Source: Ostrinia nubilalis
Lineage: Eukaryota > Arthropoda > Insecta > Lepidoptera > Crambidae
Reading direction: 5' to 3'
Length of the DNA: 64,000 bases
Assembly (NCBI RefSeq): GCF_963855985.1
Contig: NC_087111.1
Span: forward strand, 8,561,001 to 8,625,000
The notes under the pieces are model-generated. The model was not told where the DNA came from. It saw only the letters and a program-made list of their open reading frames with translations, and ran no database searches. The translations under genes and the position numbers were made by a program. Shown piece by piece: positions 44,320 through 56,499 of this stretch (the first letter of the stretch is position 1; each line of letters opens with the position of its first letter).

Positions 44320-44592
44320 ACGCCCGTATTCACAAACATTACTATGAGGTCTCACAGTGCGCGTGGACGCGCAGGGTGACACATGAACCAATCACTCTAT
44401 TCACCGATGTGCGTTCGATTTGCTGCTTCGCTCAGGCCCAATTCGACCAAACTTTTATCCGAGAACAACTCCTGGTATAACTGGCACATTGACAGTTTCA
44501 GTATGGGAAATATGTCTATGTATGGTTAATATTTACTCTTGTTCGGTCGAATCCATCCTTAAGCAAGTATCGTTTGTGAAATACGAGAGTAG
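44320..44592. mobile_element. MITE, ACGCCCGTATTCACAAAC family, copy 4, with a nested MITE
   Basis: The family sequence is broken after GCTGCTTCGCTCA and resumes at TTAAGCAAGTATCGTTTGTG. The insert (about 44434-44557) has its own imperfect ends ATTCGACCAAAC / GTTCGGTCGAAT, so two MITE families are nested. Confidence 0.7.
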
Positions 44593-44964
44593 GTGTTATT
44601 CTATGTACTGTAACTGTACCTACCTAATCTACTCGTTTATACCTAAAGTAAATTCGCATTTATTAAAGGTATCACTAGAAACCATGTTTTTAACATAATT
44701 TCGTGTAAAGCCGATATTAAAAATGTTGCTTATAAATTGTGATTTACGATAGTTGTAGGCAAATAATCCATTTAAAATAAACGGTACTAAAATAATAGTT
44801 GAAATAATAATCCATTATCTGATATTAACTTTTAAATTACTCATTAAACGTTTAAATTTATGTATTAACGTTAGATTAGTTTTACCTGGTAGTTGAGTAA
44901 ATTTCAAGTTAAATAAATTAGTCTATTAATAATATTTCAATATTTTTCAAATAAAATTCTGCTA

Positions 44965-45106
44965 GATGCCTTAATTTTCCCCCGGGACAAACATGACCTT
45001 CATTGGTTGGGTTTTCATTGGCGGTCAAGCTGTAGATCCTGGCTACACTGGAGTTGCAGCGGTGGGAACGAGAGGTGGGAATAATTATAGTCCCGTGCCT
45101 TACTGC
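44965..45106 (-). mobile_element. SINE-like element, inverted
   Basis: Carries CCCCCGGGACAAACATGACC, GGTCAAGCTGTAGATCCTGG and ends GAGAGGTGGGAATAAT. Member of the seven-copy family. Confidence 0.65.
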
Positions 45107-45869
45107 TGATAATTTATAGTCGACAGTAGACTTCACAGCACAGTTTTGGGTAAAGGCAACATACTTATAATTGATTACAACTAGTTAAGGTTCCACGGTG
45201 TTTACATTGAAGTGCTCATGTCTAAGTATAGGTAGAGCCTTCAAATCTAACACAACAAAATAAAACTTAATCTGTACGATAGGGTCACGGCCGACGGAAA
45301 CGTTTTATCTTTAATACACTAATGGATAATCAGTATAAATACTTTTTGCCTCTAATTGGATAGATTTTCTTTTGTTTTCCTTTAAGACTAATGAAACTTA
45401 CAACTTTTAGATGCTACAGTATGAAAGGGTTTTTTGGCGTAGGTACATAATTTATATTACGGATTTTTTTACTTTCTCATATCTTTCAAGTCTCTGTAAA
45501 AGCCTTCATCCAATGATTTTCAATACACTAAGCCCTAAATATGAATATTTTATTTTTTATTTTAAAAAACTCATATTTTTTGCCAAGGTCCTCCTAAAGC
45601 AAAAAAATTGCATAAGTATTTTATCCAAAAAATACCTGCAAATTTTTGGCCAAGGTTCTTTTAAAGTAAAATTAATATTTATCGACTTGAGTTTGCGCAA
45701 GAGTCGGTTGACGTCAAGTAAAACATTACCGGTACTTGCATCCTATTGGTTTTTTCGATTATTTTATGACTAAGTACTATCTTACTAACTATGTATACCT
45801 ACTTTGTATAAAAGTAAAGTTTTGCATTGGATCCCAGTCTGTCCGTAGCTTCGAACTCGTATGTCTTTC

Positions 45870-46002
45870 TGATTGATTTGCGGGTCCATGACAGTTTAAC
45901 TTTCCCCCGGACAAACTTGACCTTCACTGGTTGGGTTTTTATTGGCAGTCAAGCAGATCCTGGCTACACAGGGTGGGAACGAGAGGTGGGAATAGTCTCT
46001 GT
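45870..46002 (-). mobile_element. SINE-like element, inverted
   Basis: GCGGGTCCATGACAGTTTAA to AACGAGAGGTGGGAATAGTC, with a small internal deletion compared with sisters. Confidence 0.65.
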
Positions 46003-46102
46003 AAAAATAAATAAATTTTGATAAAATCATCATTTGATTATTTAATCTCTACCACATTACACTACATATTTATTATAAAAAAATCTCTACCATAGGAGCA
46101 CG

Positions 46103-46260
46103 TTCGTTCGTTCGTTTCAGCCAAATGACGTCCACTGCTGGACAAAGGCCTCCTCCAAGGTCCTCCTCAATCAATGGTCCCGCGATGCCCGCATCCAGAC
46201 TCTTCCCGCGACCTTCACCAGATTGTCGGTTCACCTAGTAGGAGGCCTGCCCACGCTACT
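46103..46260 (-). mobile_element. RTE-type LINE 3' end, AACG-tail subfamily
   Basis: CGTTCGTTCGTTCGTTTCAG tail, truncated at CTGCCCACGCTACT. Confidence 0.75.
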
Positions 46261-46370
46261 TATTTCAATCTGCTAGAACCACAGGGCTAAGGTTTAAATA
46301 CTAATTTAAAATGAAAACTTTTTTTATGGAAGACTAGGCAGGTATTTGACCGCAATCGTACCTGGTATTA

Positions 46371-46601
46371 TGTGAGATGCAGTCTACGATGGTACATAAT
46401 TATCTGCCATGTAGGTAAGTGACTATTCACTCTCGCCTTGAAAACGCCCGGACTATAGTCTTCGGGAAAGACAGCAGCAGGCAGCGAATTCCAGTCCCTA
46501 GCTGTTCGCATTATAAAAGAGTCATCGAAACGCTTAGTGCGAGCTGGTGGAATGTGGACAATGTCTGCAACTGTCATGCAAGAAATAGTATCCACAATCA
46601 T
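46371..46601 (-). pseudogene. C-terminal fragment of a CR1/Daphne-like LINE protein
   Basis: Minus-strand frame with RTARDWNSLPAAVFPEDY and GVFKARVNSHL, the standard end of CR1-group reverse transcriptase proteins. About 60 codons, no catalytic core. Confidence 0.75.
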
Positions 46602-46952
46602 ATTTATTATTGTTTATTGTCAACTATAAATTAGCTCCGCGTTTTCCTTAACCGACATAAGAAATGAATAATAATGCATTTTGTAAGAAGGTCGTTGCCA
46701 CAACAAATGACTCATCCATGATGATTTTTCCTACTTCTTTTATTACGTAGCAGTACCTAGTAAAATATTGATAATCTTTAGAGCAAATAGTAATAATCTT
46801 TTACGCAAATAGCAATCTGAAATACCCACATGTTCGACTCTATTTTAAGCTTGACCAAGATCATCAGATTTGTTTATACAATTAATTAGATACTTAGGAT
46901 GATTTTAAGGTGATGACGAATTTGCGTTACTACTAGGATGTACGAAAATTAG

Positions 46953-47072
46953 TCATCACCATCATCATTTCACCCACAGGACGTCCACTGCTGAACATAG
47001 GCCTCTCCCAGTGATTTCCACATCGCCCGGTTGGTAGCGGCCTGCATCCAGCGCCTTCCCGCTACCTTTATG
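46953..47072 (-). mobile_element. RTE-type LINE 3' end, ATG-tail subfamily
   Basis: CATCACCATCATCATTTCAC then CCACAGGACGTCCACTGCTG to GCTACCTTTATGAG. Confidence 0.75.
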
Positions 47073-47229
47073 AGTAACTAAGTAATTTTCTGTCCTGGCA
47101 ACAGGTGACAAACAATCATGTTCCGTCTTTGTCATATTCCGAACACATATTTTTCACATGTATCCATCGTATAATAAAATGCTTGGTAGGTAAGTAGAAA
47201 CAAAAAAGAAAATAAAGTTTTTCATTGTT

Positions 47230-47705
47230 CTTCTTTCTTCTTCTTTTCAGCCAAATGACGTCCACTGCTGGACAAAGGCCTCCCCCAAGGTTTTCCACAA
47301 TGAACGGTCCTGCGCTGCCCGCATCCAGGCTCTTCCCGCGACCTTTACCAGATCGTCGGTCCACCTAGTAGGAGGCCTGCCCACGCTACGTCTTCCAGCC
47401 CGTGGTCGCCACTCGAGAACTTTCCTGCCCCAACGGCCATCGTCTCTACGAGCTATGTGCCCCGCCCACTGCCACTTGATTTTAGCAATTCTGCGAGCTA
47501 TGTCGGTTACTTTGGTTCTCCTGCGGATCTCCTCATTTCTGATTCGATCACGCAGGGAAACTCCGAGCATAGCCCGCTCCATCGCCCTTTGGGTGACCTT
47601 GAGCCTTCTTATGAGGCCCATAGTAAGCGACCACGTCTCAGATCCATATACCATCACTGGCAACACGCATTGGTCAAATACGTTCGACTTAAGACACTGC
47701 GACAC
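47230..47705 (-). pseudogene. RTE-type LINE 3' copy, open C-terminal frame, 11 bp target duplication
   Basis: TTTTCATTGTT is repeated at 47219-47229 and 47706-47716. The minus strand stays open for about 152 codons: LPVMVYGSETWSLT, then MLGVSLRDRIRNEEIR, WAGHIARRDDGRWG and VGRPPTRWTDDLVKVAGRAW. The longest RTE coding stretch in the window; it still lacks the RT core. The tail is unusual (AAGAAGAAAG type). Confidence 0.92.
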
Positions 47706-47905
47706 TTTTCATTGTTAATTAAGTTAATCTGTGGAAATCTGTTTAAAAAAACCTTTTTAATTTTTAATCCGTCAGTGGGTCTTGTACTTAATTATCTGTT
47801 ACGTTTTATTAATTAGTAATGTAAATTATTACCAGTAACGTGTCGCCGTTGATTTCCTCAATGAATAAAATTAAATAATAAAACCTTACATAATTTAACT
47901 GGTAA

Positions 47906-48036
47906 AGGTCGACGATCTGGTAAATGTCGCGGGAAGAGCCTGGATGCGGGCAGCGCAGGACCGTTCATTGTGAAAAACCTTGGGGGAGGCCTTTGTCCAG
48001 CAGTGGACGTCATTTGGCTGAAACGAACGAACGAAC
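47906..48036 (+). mobile_element. RTE-type LINE 3' end, AACG-tail subfamily
   Basis: GTCGACGATCTGGTAAATGT to CATTTGGCTGAAACGAACGA; short truncated copy. Confidence 0.75.
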
Positions 48037-48289
48037 ATAATTTAAGCCCATTTAAATTATTGTTGTAAATAAACCATAACTTCGCCCAATATTAATCTAT
48101 TACCAATTCAAAACGAGGAACTTGAGCCAACTAATATTAATTGCGTAACACAATTACCAAGGAAGCAAGATTTATGTGTTCAATTTAAGGTTTTGTCACA
48201 CTTGTACGCCTTAAATTTTTCCAGTGCCTTTGGAAGTTACATCATTTATGTCTTGAAACAATCTTATAATTTTATAAATTATGGAAAAA

Positions 48290-48521
48290 TAGCTTTCCGC
48301 CCGCGGCTTCGCCCGCGTGGAATTTTGTCTGTCACAGAAAAACTTTATCGCGCGCGTCCCTGTTTCAAAAACCGGGATAAAAACTATCCTATGTTCTTTC
48401 CCGGGACTCAAACTATCTCTATGCCAAATTTCATCAAAATCGGTTGCGAGGTTTAAGCGGGAAAGCGTAACAGACAGACAGACAGACAGAGTTACTTTCG
48501 CATTTATAATATTAGTTGGGA
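48290..48521 (-). mobile_element. Helitron, Lep1-like, near-identical to 4912-5157
   Basis: On the minus strand it starts A|TCCCAACTAATATTATAA. Its 3' end has lost the exact CTAG (ATAG here). The two copies share a roughly 190 bp body with almost no differences. Confidence 0.82.
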
Positions 48522-48972
48522 TTGACATCAATAGGCAATAATTACAAGAATACTACTTAAAAATAATGTTGTTTTTCATTTTGATGCAATACAAAATTAG
48601 ATTTTTAATCGCTTTTAAGCTTTTAATTCCGTCATTCCTAGTCCGCGAACTAGTGACGTCACAATTTTTCTATATTTTAATGGGAAATTCGCATTTTGAC
48701 AGCTCATAATAAGTATGTCAATTGAATAGTCAATAGTGTATTAACTACCCTATTTAATTAAGGTCTATTCACACGTATCCGTGAAGCCACTGTTGCGTCA
48801 ATTCACACTTCACGCTAGTACACGGAGTTTGAGTGATACGGCCGGTCCCTGATTGGTCTGGATTGGCTGGCCCAATAGATTTTCCAGATGAGAAAAATTT
48901 CTTAGACTGTGGCGACGCCGGGCCACAGCACACAGATTTTGAAAATCAAAGCAAAAGCTAAATTATACTAAA

Positions 48973-49189
48973 CTATCTTTCCGCCCGCGGCTTCGCCCGC
49001 GTGGAATTTTGTCTGACACAGAAAAACTTTATCGCGGCGTCCCTGTTCCAAAAACCGGGATAAAAACTATTTTATGTCCTTTCCCGGGACTCAAACTATA
49101 TTTATGCCAAATTTCATCAAAATCGGTTCAGTGGTTTAAAGCGAGACAGACAGACAGAGTTACTTTCGCATTTATAATATTAGTATAGA
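48973..49189 (-). mobile_element. Helitron, Lep1-like
   Basis: Minus-strand start A|TCTATACTAATATTATAA and a GCCGCGGGCGGAAAG 3' end with degenerate CTAG; body related to 48290-48521, more diverged. Confidence 0.75.
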
Positions 49190-49757
49190 TAGTATAGATT
49201 CATAAGGCCATTTAAACCACAGGGCGCCGGATAACTCGCTGGCAGGCAAACTCAAATGTCTTAGAGGGCCACTTCGTGGACAAGCTTGATCTGGACGAAC
49301 ACGGATCACGGATATTGTGAATCGACCACTACTAGATTTTCCGGGAAAAGCGATCCATTACATTACTTATTACATTAATTTAGCAGTGTCCTAGTCCTAG
49401 TGAGACATGGCCGTTATATCCATGATAAGTTAATTCCGGTGCCCTTTTGTGCTGGATCTTTTGTTTAAAGGGTCGTTCTGGGCCTCTACTAGCGTTTCCT
49501 TTGGTGTAATGTTTTTATTTTACTGCCTTAATGGAAGCCATTTTGTTAGCACAATAAAAGGAGACTAAATGGAGATGAGATTTAGCTGATTTCGTAATTA
49601 TTATAGACTGTCCTTCTAATATTCTGGGGGATTTCTTTTGAGGGGCTGTATTATGCTTCAACCACACCAACGCGTGCAGATCGCCATTGCCGGCGCGATC
49701 ATAGGCCAATGACAGTCCGCGCGATCTGTCATTAGCCATTGGTGTTGATATTTGAGT

Positions 49758-49946
49758 AGGAAAAGTTCTCGAGTGACCACGCGAAGGAAGATGTAGTAGC
49801 TGGGCCTCCCACTAGGTGGACCGACGATCTAGTGAAGGTCGCAGAAAGTACCTGGATGCGAGCAGCGCAGGACCAGTCGTTTTGGAAATCCTTGGGGGAT
49901 GCATTTGTCCAGCAGTGGACGTCATTTGGCTGAAACAAATGAATAG
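49758..49946 (+). mobile_element. RTE-type LINE 3' end
   Basis: GAAAAGTTCTCGAGTGACCA to CATTTGGCTGAAACAAATGA; two frame-breaking deletions early on. Confidence 0.75.
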
Positions 49947-50289
49947 ACAGTTTGACACCATACCCTAATAATTCGAAACCACAACTGTTTTAAAAAGACC
50001 CTTCATTCTGGTCTTAAAAACTTAATTTATTTTAAATTACCTGTAAATTACGATTTTTGTTCGCATTGTAATTGAAAAAAGTAGTTCAATTGAGTTGACA
50101 AAATAGTGACGTCACTTGCTTGTAGTGCCATACAAAATCTATGGGAGAGTTTCGTTTTGACAGTTTTAAAAAGTACGTCAATTGACTGTGGTGTCAACAT
50201 GTCTATTAATATTACGAGAATGTGCTAAGAGGTTGAATCTACTGCTACAATATATTAAAAAAAAACTATTTCTTTGTGATATAGCCTAG

Positions 50290-50415
50290 CTATGAACACT
50301 TCTTCTCAGCACCAGCCCATATGTTGTCCCGAAGTGATGGCAGGGCATTTGGGACGTGTATAAGCGTCCTGGAAAGGGGCTATGTACTGAATAAACTATT
50401 TGAATTTGAATTTAT
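50290..50415 (+). repeat. LINE 3' end fragment (CR1/Daphne-like)
   Basis: CACTTCTTCTCAGCACCAGC to GGGCTATGTACTGAATAAAC and a TTTGAATTTGAA tail. Confidence 0.6.
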
Positions 50416-50788
50416 GAGTAGGTTACCTAGTCGTACATAGATACCTACAAATAGCTAGTCTCTACAAATACTTCATTTTAAGTTATATACGGACGTCGAA
50501 TTGTATGCTTCATAAAAATATAAGTAATACTTAGCCTATACAAAACCAGGAAGCTTAAAGACATAAGTTTGAATACAATAGTACTACTGCATTAAAGTCA
50601 ATAATTATATTACCTACGTGTCATAAGTTTTTCCATAATATTGATGCTTAAACGAAGTATTATGCATTAATGTATTTTGCATTAATATTGAAGACTTCTT
50701 TGTGTGGACAAACAAAGAAAATAGTTCTTTGTTGTGGCTTTATCAATAAACTTAGTTTAGTTAATTAACGTTAAAAAAAATCTTAAAT

Positions 50789-50900
50789 GGCTGAGTTTTA
50801 CCATCAAACGTTAACCGTAACTATAACGATAACCGGTGTATATTTTATGGAGTTTGATGGATTTTACGATAGCTAGTTTAGAGTTAAATTGGAAGACTAA
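50789..50900. mobile_element. MITE, GGCTGAGTTGCA family, degenerate
   Basis: GGCTGAGTTTTACCATCAAA and CGTAACTATAACGATAACCG with a worn right end. Confidence 0.6.
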
Positions 50901-50904
50901 TCCT

Positions 50905-51940
50905 AACCGGTTAAATTCTAGAAACTAGGGAATTACTTTAAAATCATCAAATTATGTCAAATTCGGCGAATTACACCAATTGTACCTTAAATATTCTATA
51001 ATCCCATAAAGTTAAAACAAAAACCCAACGGTAGTGATGTTAACCAAGGCTCTGTCCCAACAAGGTTTATAAGTATTCGTTACATAATATTTTAATTGGT
51101 TCCACGCTCTATATAACAACTTAACGGACTTTAGCACAGTAGCACCTGTGTATTTGTATTGCCAGTCGCTGCGGTCTGGTAGTCATAGAGTTCCATCCGA
51201 CTGAAAAGATCTGGGTTCCAAATGCAGATGTGTGTATTGAGTAACTCTGGTATTAGTTACTAATTTAAATAAAAGTTAATAGTTTAACTAAGTGTCTATA
51301 CTTACGATCAAAAGTACGGAATATCACCCCGTTGCATTGTTTCACTTCACAATTTGATCTTCAGTGAAGTCACAACTTTGGCTGGAAGTAATTAAAATGA
51401 CTATTCCTATTTACATTATAAAAAATGCAGACAATAAGTGCATTGCTCTTGCAGTGTCTTCTTGGCAATGGCAGTGACTGGGTTAACTTATAATTAAACT
51501 GGGACATGTAGTAACGTTTTACCTGATTAAAAAATTTTAGATCTTAAATTACTTTTTTGACTTAATTCCCAGAAAATTTCAGATTAAAGTGTATCAGACT
51601 ATAGGTCTCTATTTCCAAACTTTATACAACAAATTCAGAAAGAAGGAGGTGAATCTGCTATATGTTCTTACTCTGTGGCCGGTGGTGTGCCGGTGGGCAG
51701 CCATTTCACGGATTCATTTGGGCGTTGTATTGTTTTAATTTGGTTTGTTGTATAATTTGAGTCGAAGGAGTTGTTAACTTACTGAATGGGGATAGATTGG
51801 ACTGGTTTAATTTTGGAGTTTAAATGTTGAATTTTGTATGATAAATATTTTGTTAAAAGTTGTCAATTTCTTTTTTGTAACTTAACACACCAATTACTTA
51901 AATTTAAATAAATTAAGCTGAGCTTGGATTACAAAAAAAT
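50905..51940. other. AT-rich interval, nothing recognised
   Basis: No supportable gene, RNA or element boundary. Confidence 0.45.
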
Positions 51941-51945
51941 GTTAA

Positions 51946-53010
51946 CCCTTAAATTGGCACTCATTGAACCCTTGCTTCAAAAATGGTCAAATTTGGGATT
52001 TAGGTATTGTTTTGATAGATTAAGAAAAAAATATTTACTTTTTGAAAAAATTTCATTTAGTATAGAAGTTATGACATGTCACTCAAAACGGACATTGCCA
52101 ATTATTTAGCATTACAACCATGTCACTTAGGGCGGACTTTGCCAGTTTAGAAAAATAAACGTAAAACAACTTTTCTTAATAACAATACAGGAATCCCTGA
52201 TAATCATCCTCTGGCTAATCCAGCGCCTTTTGCAATCCATCTGGACTATTTACTGTTGATTTTACATAAATTTATCAAAAAATACCCTGACATATAAAAA
52301 CAGAAACTGACTGCCTGATTTATCAACATAAATCCCAAATCGGTGGGTATAAAGACACAAAGTTTGGCATGTAGTTTCCTTATTAGGGTTTAGGGGTGTT
52401 ATCAGAAAGGATTTTTCCAAAATTACCCCCTGAGGGGGTCAAATGGGGGTCCAAAGTTTGTAGGGCGAAACAAAATTAGTTACACTATTTAATACGAAAC
52501 TTCACAGGATACATTCCTATCGATAAATGAATAAACACGTGTTTCAGGTTATTTCAGAATTCAACCCCTAAAAGGGGGAAATTGGGTAAAAATGTCTAAA
52601 AATCAACATGAGTATTTATTACTGATACATGGCATTGTCCGTTTTAAGTGACATAACATTTGTAACCTTGAAATGGATGGAAAAAAATCGATATTTTTTT
52701 ACAGTGTTGGCAATAACCGTCAGTTTTATTCGTTAATATTCTAAAATCAATCAATAAAGCACAAGAACAAGTGTAATACCTACAGTATTGCCACATTTAT
52801 CAAGAGTGAAAACTTGACATTGCTGTTGCATTTATTCAACTGTCTTGATTTTTAAAATTCGCGGCTTTTTATTGAACTACAGCCCCGTGTTTCATATAAA
52901 ATATCATGCTTTTTATAAATATCCCTTGAAAGTCGATAAATTGCTTTAATTTAGATTCTGTAAGCAATTATTTGACATGTCCTTTAAAACGGACAAAAAA
53001 CACTTAAGGG
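51946..53010. mobile_element. piggyBac-like non-autonomous element, TTAA target
   Basis: TTAA (51942-51945 and 53011-53014) flanks inverted ends CCCTTAA(a/g)T. Target TTAA with CCCT-type tips is the piggyBac hallmark. The inside has four related motifs, GACATGTCACTCAAAACGGA and variants (about 52073, 52120, 52632 inverted, 52974), and a segment around 52290-52560 that resembles a degraded Helitron. No transposase frame. Confidence 0.78.
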
Positions 53011-53454
53011 TTAAATATGAACTACTAACTGTGCCTGTGCTCAGCCCCTATTGGCTATAGAGTGATGTTACATAGCCTAAAGCTCTCCTCGATAAATGGG
53101 GCTATCTGATATAAAGATTATTCTGACACAGGTCCATTTTTTATTTCTTTGAAGAAATTAAGCCTTATTTATTTTGATTTATTAAATTTTATTTTTACAT
53201 GTATCATCTTGGGTTCTTCTTTCGCTACTGTAATTTAGTTAATAGCGTCAGTGCGGGCATTTCTTAGTAACTAATTAGTCTAATTGTTAAATTAATTAAT
53301 CTCTATTATGTATGCCATCTATTATTCTGATTGTAAGTTTGTAGGCTTTAGGATAGGTATCTAGGTGACATACGACGGCTATCCTTAAGATATCAACTAT
53401 AAATATTATTATAAATAAGTAAAATATGCATAAATAAATTCCTACATCTCGTTG

Positions 53455-53592
53455 CGGGTCCAATGACAGTTTAATTTTCCCCGGGACAAACTTTATCTTC
53501 GCTGGTTGGGTCTTTTATTGGCGGTCAAGCTTTAGATCCTGGCTACACAGGGTGGCTACACAGTGGTGGGAAAGAGTGGTGGGAATAGGATC
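53455..53592 (-). mobile_element. SINE-like element, inverted
   Basis: GTTGCGGGTCCAATGACAGT to GAGTGGTGGGAATAGG, with a small duplicated GGCTACACAG. Confidence 0.65.
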
Positions 53593-53751
53593 TCAGATTT
53601 CTAACAATTTTTTGGAGTCGGTTAAAAAAAAGACGATTGTCTTTCCGTTAGTGCCCTTTTCGAATTACATATTATAATTACTTAACGTGTCACAATGTTC
53701 AGCTAGATATAGTTTAGTCTGTAGGTACAGCTAGACGACGATACTATACAA

Positions 53752-53941
53752 CAGGGGGCCACCTTGATTAGACATAAGATCTACTGTTTACTAAAGAAAC
53801 CCTGGGCGATCTACCACTTACATACTTCTTGAAATCTTAAATGAAACAGCATAGTTTAGTACACAATCATGTAGTATTTTTTGCCTTGCCACGATCGACT
53901 GGACTATTTAATAGTCGCGATCGACCGGTTGGCCACCCCTG
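53752..53941. mobile_element. hAT MITE, CAGGGGkGGCCA ends
   Basis: Ends CAGGGGGCCACC / GGTTGGCCACCCCTG, typical hAT tips. Flanking CTATACAA and GTATACAA are a possible imperfect duplication. Non-coding. Confidence 0.65.
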
Positions 53942-54461
53942 CAGTATACAAAATTAAATAAAAAATACAAATAATATGCTGTAGTATGTACCTACTCAGT
54001 TACTGTAAGGTCAAAGTCTAGGTACAACATTGGTTAAGTTGGTATTGTGTCTAGTTGAAGGTTAACTGACGTAAAGAAATATTGATGAGTTAACCGTACT
54101 ATTAAAGAACGTTGTTCAAACGAAATTGTTCTTCGCTGTATTGTTATAAAAATACAGAAATATACCTTTTATAGGTACAACCATAAAAACAGTTCCAAAG
54201 GGTTAACTTTTTTGTTTGGTGACATCATAATAGGGTTGACAGTTAGTAAAATATACAAAGACCTTTATCTAAACTTGTCTTGTCATTTGTTATATTTTCA
54301 CGCTGACATAATTTTGACGAATTAGATATGGGTTGAATATTGAAGAAGGACATCTCCCTTTTATGAAACTTCTAACTTTAGGGATGACACTACAAACTTC
54401 GTTTATGAAATCTATCATTTCTAGTGTTAGAAATATCAAAACTACAAAAAGAAATTTATTA

Positions 54462-54570
54462 AGGGTGAGTTGCACCACCTAACTTTGACGTTATCCGGTG
54501 CTTTTTGTATGGAGTTTGACAGATTTTTGACGTTTGTCAAAGTTAAAGTAAGATGGTGCAACTCAGCCTA
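54462..54570. mobile_element. MITE, GGCTGAGTTGCA family
   Basis: AAGGGTGAGTTGCACCACCT to GGTGCAACTCAGCCTAAG; well-kept ends. Confidence 0.75.
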
Positions 54571-54589
54571 AGCTTTTTAAGTACAACCA

Positions 54590-54828
54590 GCCAATTTGGA
54601 TATCATTGGGGGAGGCCTGTGTTCAGCAGTGGACGTCCTGCCACAGAATATAATAATAGAACTAGTTGACCTGAGGTGGAATTGTGTAAAGCAATCGTAA
54701 TCATTTGACAGTTCATAACGTACGATAAAGTCAGTTAAACAAAGCGTTTGACAGAATAATCGTACGTTATGAACTGTCAAATGATAACGATTGCTTTACA
54801 CAATTCCACCTCTGATCATAGCTGAAAT
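54590..54828 (+). mobile_element. RTE-type LINE 3' end interrupted by a palindromic MITE
   Basis: GGGGGAGGCCTGTGTTCAGC and GTGGACGTCCTG precede, and AGCTGAAATGATGATGAAG follows, a hairpin insert. Elsewhere these two parts are adjacent. Confidence 0.7.
54673..54812. mobile_element. palindromic MITE with 54 bp arms
   Basis: GAGGTGGAATTGTGTAAAGC begins the left arm, and its reverse complement ends the right arm. One mismatch in about 54 bases, loop about 32 bp. Sits inside the tail of an RTE copy. Confidence 0.85.
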
Positions 54829-55229
54829 GATGATGAAGCACTTTCTTTGGCTCACCACAATTTAATTTACACGAGCGAAGCCATTTGCAGAAGCCAAAAA
54901 AATAATATGGCGTGGTTATAAATCAAGTTATTTTTAACTTGACATCTAGGACAAGTGAGTGATGTAAGGTATCATTTTCGGAGGCGATACCTGTCTGCCC
55001 TGAGCAAGCTTTAATTAAGCTTTTTACTCTATAATCATCATGAAGGTGACTTTTCATCATCGACGTACGCTACACATTGTTGCTGTCATTTATGTTGAGG
55101 GTTCATTATGACTTTTATTGGAAAAACACTGCACAGAAATTACAAAATTACTTCAAAATCGGCGTTACCATAACCTATTCTCATAAGAACTTTCTTGTGA
55201 TTCGGTAGATAGAGTACTTCCATTGAAAA

Positions 55230-55432
55230 CTAGCTTTTGCCCGCGGCTTCACCCGCGTGAAATTTAGTTTGTCACAGATCGTCATAAACTATAGCCTATT
55301 ATGTTAATCTGGGTTATAAACAATAATACTGTAAAGTTTCATCAAAATCCGTTAAGTAGTTTTTGCGTGAAAGAGTAACAAACATCCAGACATCCAGGCA
55401 TCCAAACTTTCGCATTTATAATATTAGTAGGA
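55230..55432 (-). mobile_element. Helitron, Lep1-like, canonical ends
   Basis: On the minus strand A|TCCTACTAATATTATAAA to GCCGCGGGCAAAAGCTAG|T; both ends exact. Confidence 0.88.
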
Positions 55433-55492
55433 TTAAATACTGTTTTTTTTCGTATCTTATCATGTTTACCTACGATCATTTTTATATATGTA

Positions 55493-55638
55493 ATATGTCA
55501 ACGTGAAATTGTGAACTCTGTCAGTTTATAATATAACGCGTTAGATTGTAAACTAACAGTGGGTTAGGTTAGGTTAGATTGTAATTTAACTACGTCAGAT
55601 TATAATCTGACGGAATTCACAATTTTACGGTGACATAT
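55493..55638. mobile_element. MITE with about 32 bp TIRs
   Basis: ATATGTCAaCGTgAAATTGT and its imperfect reverse complement bound the element; the centre has three GGTTA units. Confidence 0.65.
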
Positions 55639-55647
55639 ATAACGCTT

Positions 55648-55792
55648 ACGCCCGTATTCACAAATGATGCTTCGCTTAAGTGAAACAGCAAATTGAACGC
55701 ACAGCGTTGAATAGAGCTCTGTGATTGGTTCGGTCACCCTGTGCGTCCACGCGCACTGTGAGACCTCAATGTTTGTGAATAGGCACAGGCAT
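55648..55792. mobile_element. MITE, ACGCCCGTATTCACAAAC family, copy 5
   Basis: ACGCCCGTATTCACAAATGA to CAATGTTTGTGAATAGGC; right end worn. Confidence 0.7.
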
Positions 55793-56375
55793 TACTGTTC
55801 TACATTACTGTAGTACTTTCTCAATGGTGAAAAGTGTAGTAGGTACAATGCAAGTCATCAAAATGATGCAACTGCTGTTAAAAGTGGACTCCAAGTTAAT
55901 TCATCCACGGGACCCTAAAAATTGCTATTCACAGCTGCATCTGTCATGCCATTACGGTAACCATGCCAAGGGTGTCATCCTCACTTCCTACCTCAATGTC
56001 AGCTGTAATTGCTCTTTCGACATGATTGTGAGCATAAATGGTTACGCTCGAATAAGAACAAGTTTTATTGACGAACTTGAAATATTAAATAAGTTATAGG
56101 AAGAGAAACTTATTGTTAATTTAACGCTTCTTAATAAAATTTTGCCGATCCCTTTTTCCTCTCGTTTATTTTGAAAACAAAAACGTGTTACTTATCTTTT
56201 CATTTGAATTTGAAGTCTCAGAAAATCTAAGTTCAACCACCAATATAACTTTGCGGTTGAAACGCATGACCTCTCTTACTATCTATTTATCTAATTGCAA
56301 ACGTAAGTTTGAAAAGTCAAACCAACCAACTTGGACGTCGAAGAAACACTGTTCTGTCTTATTGTCTAACGTATA

Positions 56376-56496
56376 AAGCCGGATTGCACCATCTTTCTTG
56401 AACTTTGAGAAACATCTAAAATCTGTCAAACTCCATACAAAAAACACTGGTTATCGTTATAGTTACGGTCAAAGTTAGGTGGTACAACTCAGCCTA
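56376..56496. mobile_element. MITE, GGCTGAGTTGCA family
   Basis: AAGCCGGATTGCACCATCTT to GGTACAACTCAGCCTAAG. Confidence 0.7.
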
Positions 56497-56499
56497 AGT

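Noticed and set aside
55558..55580. TTAGG-type telomere repeat
   Set aside because: Only about three units inside a MITE; too short for telomeric DNA.
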